Assembly (NCBI GenBank): GCA_003166915.1
Contig: PMUK01000196.1
Coordinates: forward strand, 3,232 to 42,168
DNA from: Candidatus Cybelea palsarum
Lineage (GTDB): Bacteria; Vulcanimicrobiota; Vulcanimicrobiia; Vulcanimicrobiales; Vulcanimicrobiaceae
Length of the DNA: 38,937 nucleotides
Direction: 5' to 3'
Shown: positions 26,141 to 34,215 of the stretch, one piece after another
Layout: each line of letters begins with the position of its first letter
How positions within the stretch are numbered: the first letter of the stretch is position 1
Translations under genes and position numbers: made by a program
The notes under the pieces: generated by a model
Told to the model about the DNA's origin: nothing
Database searches by the model: none
The model's input: the letters and a program-made list of their open reading frames with translations, nothing else

Positions 26141-28285
26141 ATGGCACGCAGCCGTCGGCGGGCGAATGCGAGGACCCGGCTCAACCTCGAGATCGTTGGA
26201 ATCGCCGCGATCGCACTCGCACTCCTCTGCGGTATCGCTTTGGCGTTTCCGCACTATGCCGGCAGCATCGGCGGCTGGACTGCTAAGGAGCTTCGTAACC
26301 TCTTTGGAGACGCGGCGCCGCTTTTTCCCGTGCTCGTCGCTTTAATCGGCGGGATCATCTTTCTCGAAATCAACGTTCCGCGCATGATTGCCGGACTTGG
26401 CAGTAGCGCGCTTGCGTATTTCTTGATTCTCGACGCGCTCTTCGGTGCCCGCGGCTGGAAGCACGGCGGGATCGTCGGAACGAACATCTGGTGGGCGCTG
26501 CACGCGCTCGTCGGCGGCGTCGGCGCAACTATCGTGCTCCTCGTTGCGGCGCTCTCCTTGACCCTTTGGCTGACCAACGCAAGTTTGAAGAAGGTGATCG
26601 GACGCGCGGTCGTTTTCCTCGGGAAGCTTCGCCCTCCGCCGCGCCCGAGGAGCGAGGCCATTTCCGAAACCGCTTCAAGAAAGCTCCCGCCGATTGTGCC
26701 GGAAGAGCCTGCGCCCCTCGCGCTTATTGAAGAAGAAGAGCCGAGCGAAGTTCCGGTCCCGATCGTCATCACAACGCCTATCGCGCCGGTCCGACTCGAG
26801 AAGCGACCGATACCGGAACCGCAAATGCCCGCGAGCAGTCGCGCGTATCGTCTTCCAGATCTCTCGCTCTTCGACGCCCCGCCGAAGGCGCCGGTTGACG
26901 AATCCAGCCGCGCTCACGTCCTCGAAGATACGCTGGCAAGTTTTGGGGTCGGCGCGAAGGTGTCGCACATCGAGCGAGGCCCCTCGGTCACCCGTTACGA
27001 GCTCAAGCCCGAGCGCGGCGTCAAGATTTCGCGGATCGCATCGCTGTCCGACGATCTGGCGCTCGCGCTCGCCGCGACCAGCGTGCGCATCGAAGCGCCG
27101 ATTCCGGGAAAATCCGCGATCGGAATCGAGGTTCCGAATAAGACGGTCTCCATCGTCGCGATTCGCGAGATCCTCGATGCGCTTCCCGATCGCGGCCAAG
27201 TCCCGCCGTTGTGGATGGCGCTCGGCAAAGACATCACGGGCCGGCCGGTCTTCGGCGATCTTTGCAAGATGCCGCATCTCTTGATCGCCGGCGCGACGGG
27301 CGCCGGCAAATCGGTTTGTTTGAACACGATCGTCGCGTCGCTGCTGGTCAGCGCGACACCCGATCAGGTGCAGATGCTGATGATCGACCCCAAGCGCGTC
27401 GAGCTGACTGTCTACAACGGCATCCCTCATCTCATAAAGGACGTGATCGCCGACCCGAGGCTGGCCGCGGGGGCGCTGTTCGAGATGACCAAAGAGATGG
27501 AGGCGCGCTACGAACGGTTTGCCAAAGCCGGCGTTCGAAAGATCGAAGAGTACAACGCGAAATATCCCGACGAGCGGCTGCCCTACGTCGTCATCGCGAT
27601 TGACGAGCTCGCCGATCTGATGCTCGTCGCTCCCAGCAAAGTCGAAACGACGATCATGCGGCTCGCGCAGCTCGCGCGCGCGACCGGCATCCATCTCGTG
27701 GTCGCGACGCAACGTCCCTCGGTCGACGTCATCACCGGCCTCATTAAAGCGAACGTGCCCTCACGGATCGCCTTTGCGGTGAGCTCGCAAACGGACTCGC
27801 GCGTGATTCTCGACATGAACGGCGCGGAGCGGCTGCTCGGCCGCGGCGACATGCTCTACCTGCCGATCGACGCGCCAAAACCGATTCGTGCACAGGGCGC
27901 GCTCATCACCGGCGCCGAGGTCAACCGGCTCGTGGAGTTTTGGGCGCGCCAATCGCGCCCCGACAATTTGCTCGACGTCGACGTGGTGCCCCTCAGCGAC
28001 GACGAAGCCGCGCGAAAAGAGACCGATCCGCTCTGCTACGAGGCCGCGAAGTTCCTCATCGAAACGAACTATGCGTCGACCGCCGCACTGCAATCGCGCT
28101 TCTCGATCGGCCATCCGCGTGCGATGCGATTAATGAAGCAGCTCGAAGATTTCAAAGTCGTCGGCCAACACGAGGGAACCAAGCCTCGCAAGATCCTCAT
28201 CGGGCTTGCGGACCTGGAGATCGTTGCGCCGCGATTGGGAAAGACGGAAGAAGCGCAACAAGACCTCTTTGCGAGCAACGAATAG
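26141..28285 (+). CDS. ftsK: DNA translocase FtsK/SpoIIIE
   Basis: Pumps chromosome DNA through the division septum. A basic N-terminus and about four membrane helices (residues 17-145) are followed by a short Pro/Glu-rich linker, which is short for FtsK and more like SpoIIIE. The motor has Walker A in GATGAGKSVCLNTIV and Walker B in YVVIAIDELADLML, plus ATQRPSVDVITGLIKAN. The C-terminal winged-helix gamma domain (DPLCYEAAKFLIETNYASTA, LQSRFSIGHPRAMRLM) reads orienting KOPS-like sites. Total length is 714 residues. An AGAGG site precedes the ATG. A PAP2 phosphatase gene follows after one base. Confidence 0.97.
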   Translation: MARSRRRANARTRLNLEIVGIAAIALALLCGIALAFPHYAGSIGGWTAKELRNLFGDAAPLFPVLVALIGGIIFLEINVPRMIAGLGSSALAYFLILDALFGARGWKHGGIVGTNIWWALHALVGGVGATIVLLVAALSLTLWLTNASLKKVIGRAVVFLGKLRPPPRPRSEAISETASRKLPPIVPEEPAPLALIEEEEPSEVPVPIVITTPIAPVRLEKRPIPEPQMPASSRAYRLPDLSLFDAPPKAPVDESSRAHVLEDTLASFGVGAKVSHIERGPSVTRYELKPERGVKISRIASLSDDLALALAATSVRIEAPIPGKSAIGIEVPNKTVSIVAIREILDALPDRGQVPPLWMALGKDITGRPVFGDLCKMPHLLIAGATGAGKSVCLNTIVASLLVSATPDQVQMLMIDPKRVELTVYNGIPHLIKDVIADPRLAAGALFEMTKEMEARYERFAKAGVRKIEEYNAKYPDERLPYVVIAIDELADLMLVAPSKVETTIMRLAQLARATGIHLVVATQRPSVDVITGLIKANVPSRIAFAVSSQTDSRVILDMNGAERLLGRGDMLYLPIDAPKPIRAQGALITGAEVNRLVEFWARQSRPDNLLDVDVVPLSDDEAARKETDPLCYEAAKFLIETNYASTAALQSRFSIGHPRAMRLMKQLEDFKVVGQHEGTKPRKILIGLADLEIVAPRLGKTEEAQQDLFASNE

Positions 28286-28286
28286 C

Positions 28287-28934
28287 GTGTGGGGCCGGCG
28301 TGTAACCTGCGCGTTCGTGGCCGTCTGCGCGTTTGCGCTTTTTTTCTGGCTGGGGCGGTTCGTCATTGCTAACGGCGAACCGCCGGGTCTTTGGGCGAGG
28401 GAGCTGCCGCTCGTGAATCATTCGACTCTTGTCGCATGGTGGCTCACGTGGGCCTGCTATCCGAAGGTTCTCATTCCAATCTGCCTCGCGCTGTTAATTC
28501 TCGCTTGGCGGTTCCCGGCGTGGCGTGGCCGGGTGCCTTTGAGCGTTGTGCTGCTACTGCTCTGTTGGCGCGGTGCCGATTTCTTCCAGCATTTCTTCGC
28601 GCGGCCGCGGCGGCTCGACTGGGTCGTCAAGCACGAAACCTCATTCTCGTACCCCAGCTCGCACGCCGCAATCGTGACGGGCTTTTACGCACTATGGGCC
28701 GTGCTGCTGTATTTGTCGGACCTTCCGAGCGGCATACGAAGACTCAGCGCGCTCTTGCTGCTGCTCTTTTGCGCGGCGGTCTGTTGGTCGCGCCTGGCGC
28801 TAGGCGCGCACTATCTCACCGACATCGCCGGCGGTATTCTGCTCGGCATTGCTTTTGTCTCGGGCGCTGCCGCATTCGTGCCGGCCGGCTTCTTTAGGGG
28901 CGTTGCGGGGCGGCTGTCCTCATCGGCAGAATAG
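28287..28934 (+). CDS. PAP2-family membrane phosphatase
   Basis: A 215-residue membrane protein with about five or six helices, likely acting on a lipid phosphate such as undecaprenyl diphosphate or phosphatidylglycerol phosphate. The PAP2 motifs are PSSHAA (motif 2) and SRLALGAHYLTD (motif 3, with catalytic His and Asp). Motif 1 is reduced: RP is present in FFARPRR, but the usual Lys seven residues earlier is Phe. I chose GTG at 28287, one base after the ftsK stop; a longer upstream frame would overlap ftsK. Coupling to ftsK suggests a role in envelope growth. Confidence 0.83.
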   Translation: MWGRRVTCAFVAVCAFALFFWLGRFVIANGEPPGLWARELPLVNHSTLVAWWLTWACYPKVLIPICLALLILAWRFPAWRGRVPLSVVLLLLCWRGADFFQHFFARPRRLDWVVKHETSFSYPSSHAAIVTGFYALWAVLLYLSDLPSGIRRLSALLLLLFCAAVCWSRLALGAHYLTDIAGGILLGIAFVSGAAAFVPAGFFRGVAGRLSSSAE

Positions 28935-28941
28935 GGTCTCA

Positions 28942-30081
28942 ATGGCACTCGCCGACTCCATAATGGTTGAAATCGAGCGCAAGCTCGATGCCGGCATTCC
29001 GCTCTCGATGGACGACGGGCTAGCGCTCTACCGCACGTGGGACATCCACACGCTTGGGCGGCTCGCCCGCAAGCAGAAGGAGCGCAAGAGCGGTAAGAAA
29101 GTCTTTTACGTTCTCAATCGCTACATCAACTCGACCAACGTCTGCTTTGCCGCGTGCACGTTCTGCTCGTTTGCCGCCGACGAGTTCAAGGAACCGCAGC
29201 GCGTCTTCCGCATGACCGCCGATCAGGTCTTCGCCAAGGCCGTCGAGACCGGCACGAACTTCAACCAAATCCACATTGTCGGCGGCCACGACCCGCGTCA
29301 GCTCTCGCTCGACTATTGGCTCCCTTTGATGCGCCGCTTCAAAGCCACGCTGCCGCACGTTCAACTCTCGCTCTTTACCGCTGCCGAGATCGAATACATG
29401 GCCAAGCGTCATCGAATGTCGTTTCCGCAGATCGTCACGGAACTAAAGAACGCCGGGCTCGATAACGTCAACGGCGGCGCCGCGGAGATCTTCGCCGACG
29501 CGACCCGCGCTAAGATTTGTCCGAACAAGGTCTCGGCAGCGAACTGGCTGCTCCTGCACGAGGAGCTTCACCGCCAAGGCATCGCCAGCAACGCAACGAT
29601 GCTTTACGGACACATCGAGTCGATCGAAGACCGCGTCGACCATCTAATCCGGCTGCGTGAATCGCAAGAGCGCTCGCCCGGATTCAACGCTTTCATTCCG
29701 CTCGCGTTTCATCCCGACGGCAACGAGCTTTCGTACTGCGGCTGGACCACCGGCCTCGACGATATTCGCACCTTTGCGGTCGCGCGACTAATGCTGAACA
29801 ACTTCGATCACATCAAAGCCTACTGGATGATTCAAGGTCTTAAAGTCTGCCAGGTCGCGCTCGAGTTTGGCGCCGACGACATGGATGGCACGCACGGCTC
29901 GACCGATGAAGAGATGATCTATCATTCGGCCGGAACCCAATCGGGGCAGTACGTGGACGACCGCGAGTTTCGGCGCCTGATCGAAGAGGCCGGCTACGTT
30001 CCGGTCCGCCGGAACTCAACCTACGACGAGTTCTCCTGGGACTGGGCGCCCGCCGCTCGTGCCGAGCCTGTAGAAGCATGA
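28942..30081 (+). CDS. mqnE: Aminofutalosine synthase MqnE (radical SAM)
   Basis: Second step of the futalosine route to menaquinone: joins the MqnA product to SAM-derived adenosine. The radical-SAM cluster motif is CFAACTFC in a NSTNVC context. The MqnE/MqnC family segments GGHDPRQ and GGAAEIFADATRAKICPNK are seen, with FNAFIPLAFHPDGN later. ATG 28942 (MALADSIMVEIERK) gives 379 residues. The stop overlaps the mqnA ATG (ATGA). The last residues RAEPVEA come from sequence resembling a variant of the dispersed repeat. I assign E rather than C from the segment order and from the second radical-SAM gene, which fits MqnC better. Confidence 0.92.
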   Translation: MALADSIMVEIERKLDAGIPLSMDDGLALYRTWDIHTLGRLARKQKERKSGKKVFYVLNRYINSTNVCFAACTFCSFAADEFKEPQRVFRMTADQVFAKAVETGTNFNQIHIVGGHDPRQLSLDYWLPLMRRFKATLPHVQLSLFTAAEIEYMAKRHRMSFPQIVTELKNAGLDNVNGGAAEIFADATRAKICPNKVSAANWLLLHEELHRQGIASNATMLYGHIESIEDRVDHLIRLRESQERSPGFNAFIPLAFHPDGNELSYCGWTTGLDDIRTFAVARLMLNNFDHIKAYWMIQGLKVCQVALEFGADDMDGTHGSTDEEMIYHSAGTQSGQYVDDREFRRLIEEAGYVPVRRNSTYDEFSWDWAPAARAEPVEA

Positions 30082-30083
30082 CC
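30057..30083. repeat. Divergent repeat-like sequence at the mqnE/mqnA junction, copy F
   Basis: The sequence GTGCCGAGCCTGTAGAAGCA resembles the GAGCCTGTCG variant in array C (23498-23507) and the general repeat pattern (ATCCTGAGC, then TCGAAG). It encodes the C-terminal AEPVEA of MqnE and contains the mqnA start codon. The match is partial, so this is only a candidate family member. Confidence 0.4.
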
Positions 30084-30911
30084 TTGCGCTGCGGCCGGAT
30101 CAAATACACCAACGACCTCCCGATCTACGCCGCGTTTGATGCGGGCGTGATCGAGTACCCGGGAACGCTGCACGCCGACGTTCCGGCGCGCTTGAACGCG
30201 ATGGTGTTGGGTGACGAGCTCGACTTGAGTCCGATCAGCGCCTTCGCGTGGGCTGAGAACTGGGAACAGCTCGTGCTCTTGCCTGACCTCTGCATTGGCG
30301 CGCGCGACGAGGTAGTCTCGGTCGTTCTGATCTCGGCGGTGCCGCCGCAACAGCTCGACGGCGTGCCGGTCTATGTTTCCGAAGAATCCGCGAGCGGCCG
30401 CTACCTGCTGCGGGTGATCTTGGAGCGCCGTTACGGCCTGCGGCCGCGCTACTTTCCCGAACCCGAACCGTTGCAGCGGGCGCGTTTTGGCGAGCCGACG
30501 CTGCTCATCGGCGACTCCGCGATCGACGCGATCGAGCGATTTCCCGCGGAGCACGTGTACGATCTAGGAAAGCTTTGGCACGAATGGACGGGATTGCAGA
30601 CGGTCTTCGCGGTCTGGGCCGCTCGCCGCGACGTCTACCAGCGCGATCCCGCCGCCGTCGCCGCCTGTATGCACGCGCTGACCGACTCGTACACCTGGTC
30701 GCGTGCCCACCAGCGCGATGTCGTCGCCCGCGCTCAAGCGATCATCGCGCGTCCGGCGGGCTTCTACGAAAACTACTACGGCAAACTGAACTTCTCGTTT
30801 CACGTCGCCGCGCAGAACGGCCTCGCCTCATTCTGTCGCGAACTGCTGGAAATCGGCGCGATTCCGACGCTGCCCGAGACGTTCGCGGAAGCTGCCTATG
30901 TCTCTCGCTAG
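30078..30911 (+). CDS. mqnA: Chorismate dehydratase MqnA
   Basis: Converts chorismate to 3-[(1-carboxyvinyl)oxy]benzoate, the entry step of futalosine-dependent menaquinone synthesis. The 277-residue protein has the periplasmic-binding-like fold of the family. Seen are an N-terminal GRIKYTNDLPIYAAFD, then LDLSPISAFAWAEN, the ligand-loop SEESASGRYLLRVIL, LLIGDSAIDAI, and the hallmark DLGKLWHEWTGLQTVFAVWA. It overlaps mqnE by 4 nt and mqnC by 14 nt, so the three are tightly coupled. Confidence 0.95.
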   Translation: MTLRCGRIKYTNDLPIYAAFDAGVIEYPGTLHADVPARLNAMVLGDELDLSPISAFAWAENWEQLVLLPDLCIGARDEVVSVVLISAVPPQQLDGVPVYVSEESASGRYLLRVILERRYGLRPRYFPEPEPLQRARFGEPTLLIGDSAIDAIERFPAEHVYDLGKLWHEWTGLQTVFAVWAARRDVYQRDPAAVAACMHALTDSYTWSRAHQRDVVARAQAIIARPAGFYENYYGKLNFSFHVAAQNGLASFCRELLEIGAIPTLPETFAEAAYVSR

Positions 30912-31965
30912 TCTGCTCGATCGCGCCGCGGCCGGCGGACGTCTCTCGTTCGACGAGGGCGTGCTCCTTTACAATGAGGCCGACATTCACGAGCTTGGCG
31001 CGGCGGCGCATGCGCGACGCATGGGGATGCACCCGCGCGACGTCGTGACGTACGTCGTCGATACCACGATCAACTACACTAACGTCTGCAACGTGCATTG
31101 CACGTTTTGCGCCTTCTTCAGGCCGGAACACCACAAAGAAGGCTACACGATGTCGCACGACGTGGTGCTCGAGCGCGTCAAGTACGCCGCAGACCAAGGC
31201 GCGACGCAGATCATGATTCAAGGCGGAGTCAATCCGGAGTTGGGGATCGAGTGGTTTGAAACACTTTTCGACCGCGTGCGACGCGAATACCCGCACGTGG
31301 ATATCCATTCGCTCTCGGTCTCAGAGATCGTCGGACTTGCGCACGTTGAAGGCATCTCGACGCGAGATGTGCTGTCGCGTCTCAAGGAGGCCGGCATGAG
31401 GTCGCTTCCGGGCGCCGGCGCCGAAATTCTCGTGGAGCGCGTGCGCAAGCGGATCTCCGCGCGCAAGGTGAAGCCGCACGAATGGCTCGGAGTCATGCGT
31501 GAGGCGCAGCAGCTCGGCATGCCTACGACGGCGACCATGATGTTCGGGTCGATCGAAACCCACGAAGAGCGCATCGAACATATGCACGTGCTGCGTGAGC
31601 TGCAAGACGAGACGGGCGGCTTCACGGCTTTTATTCCCTGGTACTACGTACCGTTCAAAACGCCGTTGCGCGGAAAAGAATCAACGGGGCTCGAGTACTT
31701 GCGCGTTCTCGCGATCTCGCGGCTCTATCTCGACAACTTCGCGCATTTGCAAGCTTCGTGGCTCACGCCCGGGTTGAAGATGGGCCAGCTCGCGCTTTTC
31801 TACGGTTGCGACGATATGGGCGGCACGATCCTGGAGGAGCGCGTCGTCCACGATGCCGGAAGCACCAATGAAGCCACGCGCGGCGATCTGGAAAACCTGA
31901 TCGTGTCAGCCGGGTTCAAACCCGTCGTCCGCGACACGTACTGGAACCAACTCCCAACGTCGTAG
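30898..31965 (+). CDS. mqnC: Cyclic dehypoxanthine futalosine synthase MqnC (radical SAM)
   Basis: Cyclises dehypoxanthine futalosine in menaquinone synthesis. The cluster motif is CNVHCTFC within DTTINYTNVCNVHCTFCAFF, typical of MqnC. The IMIQGGVNPELGIEWFE and GAGAEILVERVRKRISARK segments separate it from MqnE. GFTAFIPWYYVPFKTPL and GCDDMGGTILEE follow. The 355-residue length is normal. ATG 30898 lies inside the end of mqnA. The genes for futalosine hydrolase/deaminase and MqnD are not in the window, so the pathway is completed elsewhere. Confidence 0.95.
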   Translation: MSLASLLDRAAAGGRLSFDEGVLLYNEADIHELGAAAHARRMGMHPRDVVTYVVDTTINYTNVCNVHCTFCAFFRPEHHKEGYTMSHDVVLERVKYAADQGATQIMIQGGVNPELGIEWFETLFDRVRREYPHVDIHSLSVSEIVGLAHVEGISTRDVLSRLKEAGMRSLPGAGAEILVERVRKRISARKVKPHEWLGVMREAQQLGMPTTATMMFGSIETHEERIEHMHVLRELQDETGGFTAFIPWYYVPFKTPLRGKESTGLEYLRVLAISRLYLDNFAHLQASWLTPGLKMGQLALFYGCDDMGGTILEERVVHDAGSTNEATRGDLENLIVSAGFKPVVRDTYWNQLPTS

Positions 31966-32015
31966 AGGGTTCGGCTGATCGTGCCGAGCAATTGCGGCTG
32001 CTCTCGGCTAGTCGC

Positions 32016-32040
32016 GCGCGCCTATTGGGCGCGCTTCCTT
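32016..32040 (+). other. GC-rich hairpin then TTCCTT, between mqnC and the NHL gene
   Basis: Arms GCGCGCC (32016-32022) and GGCGCGC (32028-32034) enclose a 5-nt loop and are followed by TTCCTT. It could be a weak terminator for the mqn genes. It ends directly at the AGGAGG ribosome site of the next gene, so no promoter fits between; a 5'-UTR structure for that gene is equally possible. Another imperfect hairpin (GCCGAG/CTCGGC) lies just before it at 31983-32008. Confidence 0.4.
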
Positions 32041-32052
32041 AGGAGGTGCCTC

Positions 32053-33048
32053 ATGCGATCTCGGCTCGTTTTACTCGCTGGTGCGGTCGTCGTCCCCTTC
32101 GTGGCAGCCTGCGCGTCTCAGTCGGCGACGACGCCTCCGCAAGCGCCGGAGAGCGCGCCCGTGCAGTCGGTTCGAGCGGACGTCCGATTCGGCTTGACTC
32201 CGAAGCAGATCGAGTCAGCCGATGCGCGACGCGGCAACGGATACTTCCCTCGCACCAAACACAAGGCGACCCTGTTCGTCTCGGACCTCGACTCCGACGC
32301 GATCCGCCTCTTCCCGGCGAACAAGAAGAATCCGAAGCAAAACGGCAGCATTACCACCGGCATCGATTTGCCGATCAACGTCGCAGTGGATCTCCATGGC
32401 ATGCTCTACGTCGCCAATAACGGGAACAGTACCGTTACCGAGTAGCCCTTCGGTACGACGAGCCCGAGCGTGACGCTGAGCGGAGGGCAGCTCGTCTATC
32501 CCAACGGCATCGCCGTCGACAACGAGGGTACGGTGTACGTGACGAGCGGCGCGACCGCCGGGTCGTGCTACGTGCTGGTTTATCCGAAAGGCGCCTCGTC
32601 GCCGAGCGAGCAGATCAATGGATTCGATCTCCCGGTTGGCCTCGCGATCGACAAGAGCGGCAATCTCTACGTCGGCGACGACCTTCAAAATGCCGTTTGG
32701 GAAGTACCCAAGGGTTCGACGACTCCGAGTAAGCTCAGCCTGAACGGCTTGGACGATCCGGTTGGCGTCGCGATCGATTCAAGCAATAATCTCTGGGTAG
32801 CGAACAACGTGAACAGCACCGTGCTCGGCTTCCATCTCGGCGACAGCTCGGCGTTTGCCACGATCACGAGCGGGCTGTCCGGGCCCTACTCGATCGCATT
32901 CGAGAAAACCGGAACGCTCTTCGTGGGCAACAGCCTCCACTATCCAGGAGACGTTGCGGGCTACAAGAGCGGCTCGACGACACCATTCGAATCGATTAGC
33001 GTTGCGAACCCGGCCGGCCTCGCGGTATACCCCAAACCCAAGGATTAG
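32053..33048 (+). pseudogene. NHL/SMP-30-like beta-propeller lipoprotein, split by an in-frame TAG
   Basis: AGGAGG (32041-32046) precedes the ATG at 32053. The lipoprotein signal ends in lipobox VAAC. Repeated blades of the NHL type follow (DLPINVAVDLHGMLYVANNG, PNGIAVDNEGTVYVT, LPVGLAIDKSGNLYVGDD, DDPVGVAIDSSNNLWVANN). A TAG at 32443-32445 interrupts the reading frame after residue 130. The same frame continues open to a TAG at 33046-33048, with blade pattern unbroken across the stop (STVTE-stop-PFGTTSPS). Homologous blades would favour Tyr (TAC) there. It is a recent nonsense mutation, an assembly error or readthrough; function unknown. Confidence 0.82.
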
Positions 33049-33070
33049 TGCTCCGGTGTAGTCGCGCGCT

Positions 33071-33092
33071 AAGTCGAAGGGTCAGGATGACA
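33071..33092. repeat. Dispersed palindromic repeat, copy E (3' end of mnmA)
   Basis: On the minus strand it reads TGTCATCCTGACCCTTCGAC, a slightly diverged copy of the repeat (GTCATCCTGAGC, then CTTCGAC). It overlaps the last codons of mnmA, which end Ser-Ser-stop (TCA TCC TGA), exactly as in the dehydrogenase gene at 23965. Confidence 0.82.
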
Positions 33093-34167
33093 TTGGGAGG
33101 GCGATCGTTGCTGCGCCAAGGACTTCGTCGCTCGTCGGGTCCAGCAGCGCTACCAGTTGACCAGGCGAGACCGCGCGCTGCGGCTCGTCGAAGCGCAAGC
33201 GAAGCCGGCCGTCAGAAGAGATTGTTGCAACGGCGGCCGTAGGCGTCGCGCGATAGCGGATCATCGCCCGCACCGGCACGGCGTCGCTCCCAAAACGTTC
33301 GGGCCGAATCAAGTTGACCTCATCGCCAACCAACTCGTCCGAAAGCAGCTCGTCTTCGCGGCCGATGACGATCGTGTTGGTCGCAGCGTGAATGCGCGTA
33401 ACGAATCGCGCTCCGTCGCCGCTGGCCGGAAGGCGCGCGCGTTGACCGATCGTGTAGTTGACGACGCCATCGTGCTCGCCCACAACTTCGCCGCTCGTGG
33501 TGACGACGGTACCGGCGGCTTTGACCTCCGGCCGCAACCGTCCAACGATTTCGCGGTAATCTCCGCCCTCCACGAAACAGATGTCCTGCGACTCGGTTTT
33601 GTCGTGCACCGGAAGCCCCAGACGCAGCGCATGAGAACGAGTCGTCGCTTTATCGAAGTCACTCAGCGGCAGCATCAACCGGTTCAGCTGTTCGGGCGCG
33701 AGCTGTGCGAGCGCGTACGCCTGATCTTTTGCATGACGGCTTCGGAAGAGATGTGGGCCGTCGTCGCGCCGCTCGACGCGCGCGTAATGACCGGTTGCGA
33801 TAAAGCGAGCGCCCAATCTATCGGCGTACTGAGCGAGCGTTCCGAGTTTGACGAAGTTATTGCACGCAACGCACGGGTTGGGCGTTCGTCCGGCTACGTA
33901 ATCGCCGACGAAACGCTCGACGACCGTGCGCCGAAAAGCTTCTTGGAAATCCAGCACATAATGCGGAACTCCCAGCGTGGCCGCACTCCGGCGGGCGTCG
34001 TCGAAGTCGCTGCTGCCGCAACAGCTCTTGGCGTGGGCCGGACGTGACGGCGCGTACATTTTCATGGTGATGCCGACGACCTCGTAGCCGCTTTCGACCA
34101 ATAAACCGGCGGCTACGGCGGAATCCACTCCACCGCTCATCGCTGCAATTACGCGTTCCCTTGCCAT
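33082..34167 (-). CDS. mnmA: tRNA-specific 2-thiouridylase MnmA
   Basis: Thiolates U34 of Lys, Glu and Gln tRNAs. The N-terminal PP-loop AMSGGVDSAVAAGLL binds ATP. The two catalytic cysteines are in TPNPCVACN and SQDICFVEGG. GHYARVE, DQAYALAQLA, NYTIGQR and the C-terminal beta-barrel are all present. The 361-residue length is normal. The ATG at 34167 has no ribosome site, and a promoter-like pair sits just upstream, so the message may be nearly leaderless. The stop codon is supplied by repeat copy E. Confidence 0.96.
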   Translation of the reverse strand: MARERVIAAMSGGVDSAVAAGLLVESGYEVVGITMKMYAPSRPAHAKSCCGSSDFDDARRSAATLGVPHYVLDFQEAFRRTVVERFVGDYVAGRTPNPCVACNNFVKLGTLAQYADRLGARFIATGHYARVERRDDGPHLFRSRHAKDQAYALAQLAPEQLNRLMLPLSDFDKATTRSHALRLGLPVHDKTESQDICFVEGGDYREIVGRLRPEVKAAGTVVTTSGEVVGEHDGVVNYTIGQRARLPASGDGARFVTRIHAATNTIVIGREDELLSDELVGDEVNLIRPERFGSDAVPVRAMIRYRATPTAAVATISSDGRLRLRFDEPQRAVSPGQLVALLDPTSDEVLGAATIALPMSS

Positions 34168-34177
34168 CTAATCGAAC

Positions 34178-34206
34178 AGGATAACATTAAGACGGGGCCA
34201 ACTCAA
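34178..34206 (-). promoter_or_regulatory. Candidate sigma-70-type promoter for mnmA
   Basis: Read on the minus strand: -35 TTGAGT (34206-34201), a 17-nt spacer, then -10 TATCCT (34183-34178). Each box matches the consensus at four of six positions. Transcription would start near 34171, about four bases before the mnmA ATG, which fits the missing ribosome site and suggests a leaderless message. Confidence 0.35.
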
Positions 34207-34215
34207 ACCTGACCG

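Noticed and set aside
28206-28286. Upstream extension of the PAP2 gene to 28206.
   Set aside because: It would overlap the end of ftsK in another frame and adds a highly basic non-family segment; GTG 28287 directly after the ftsK stop fits better.
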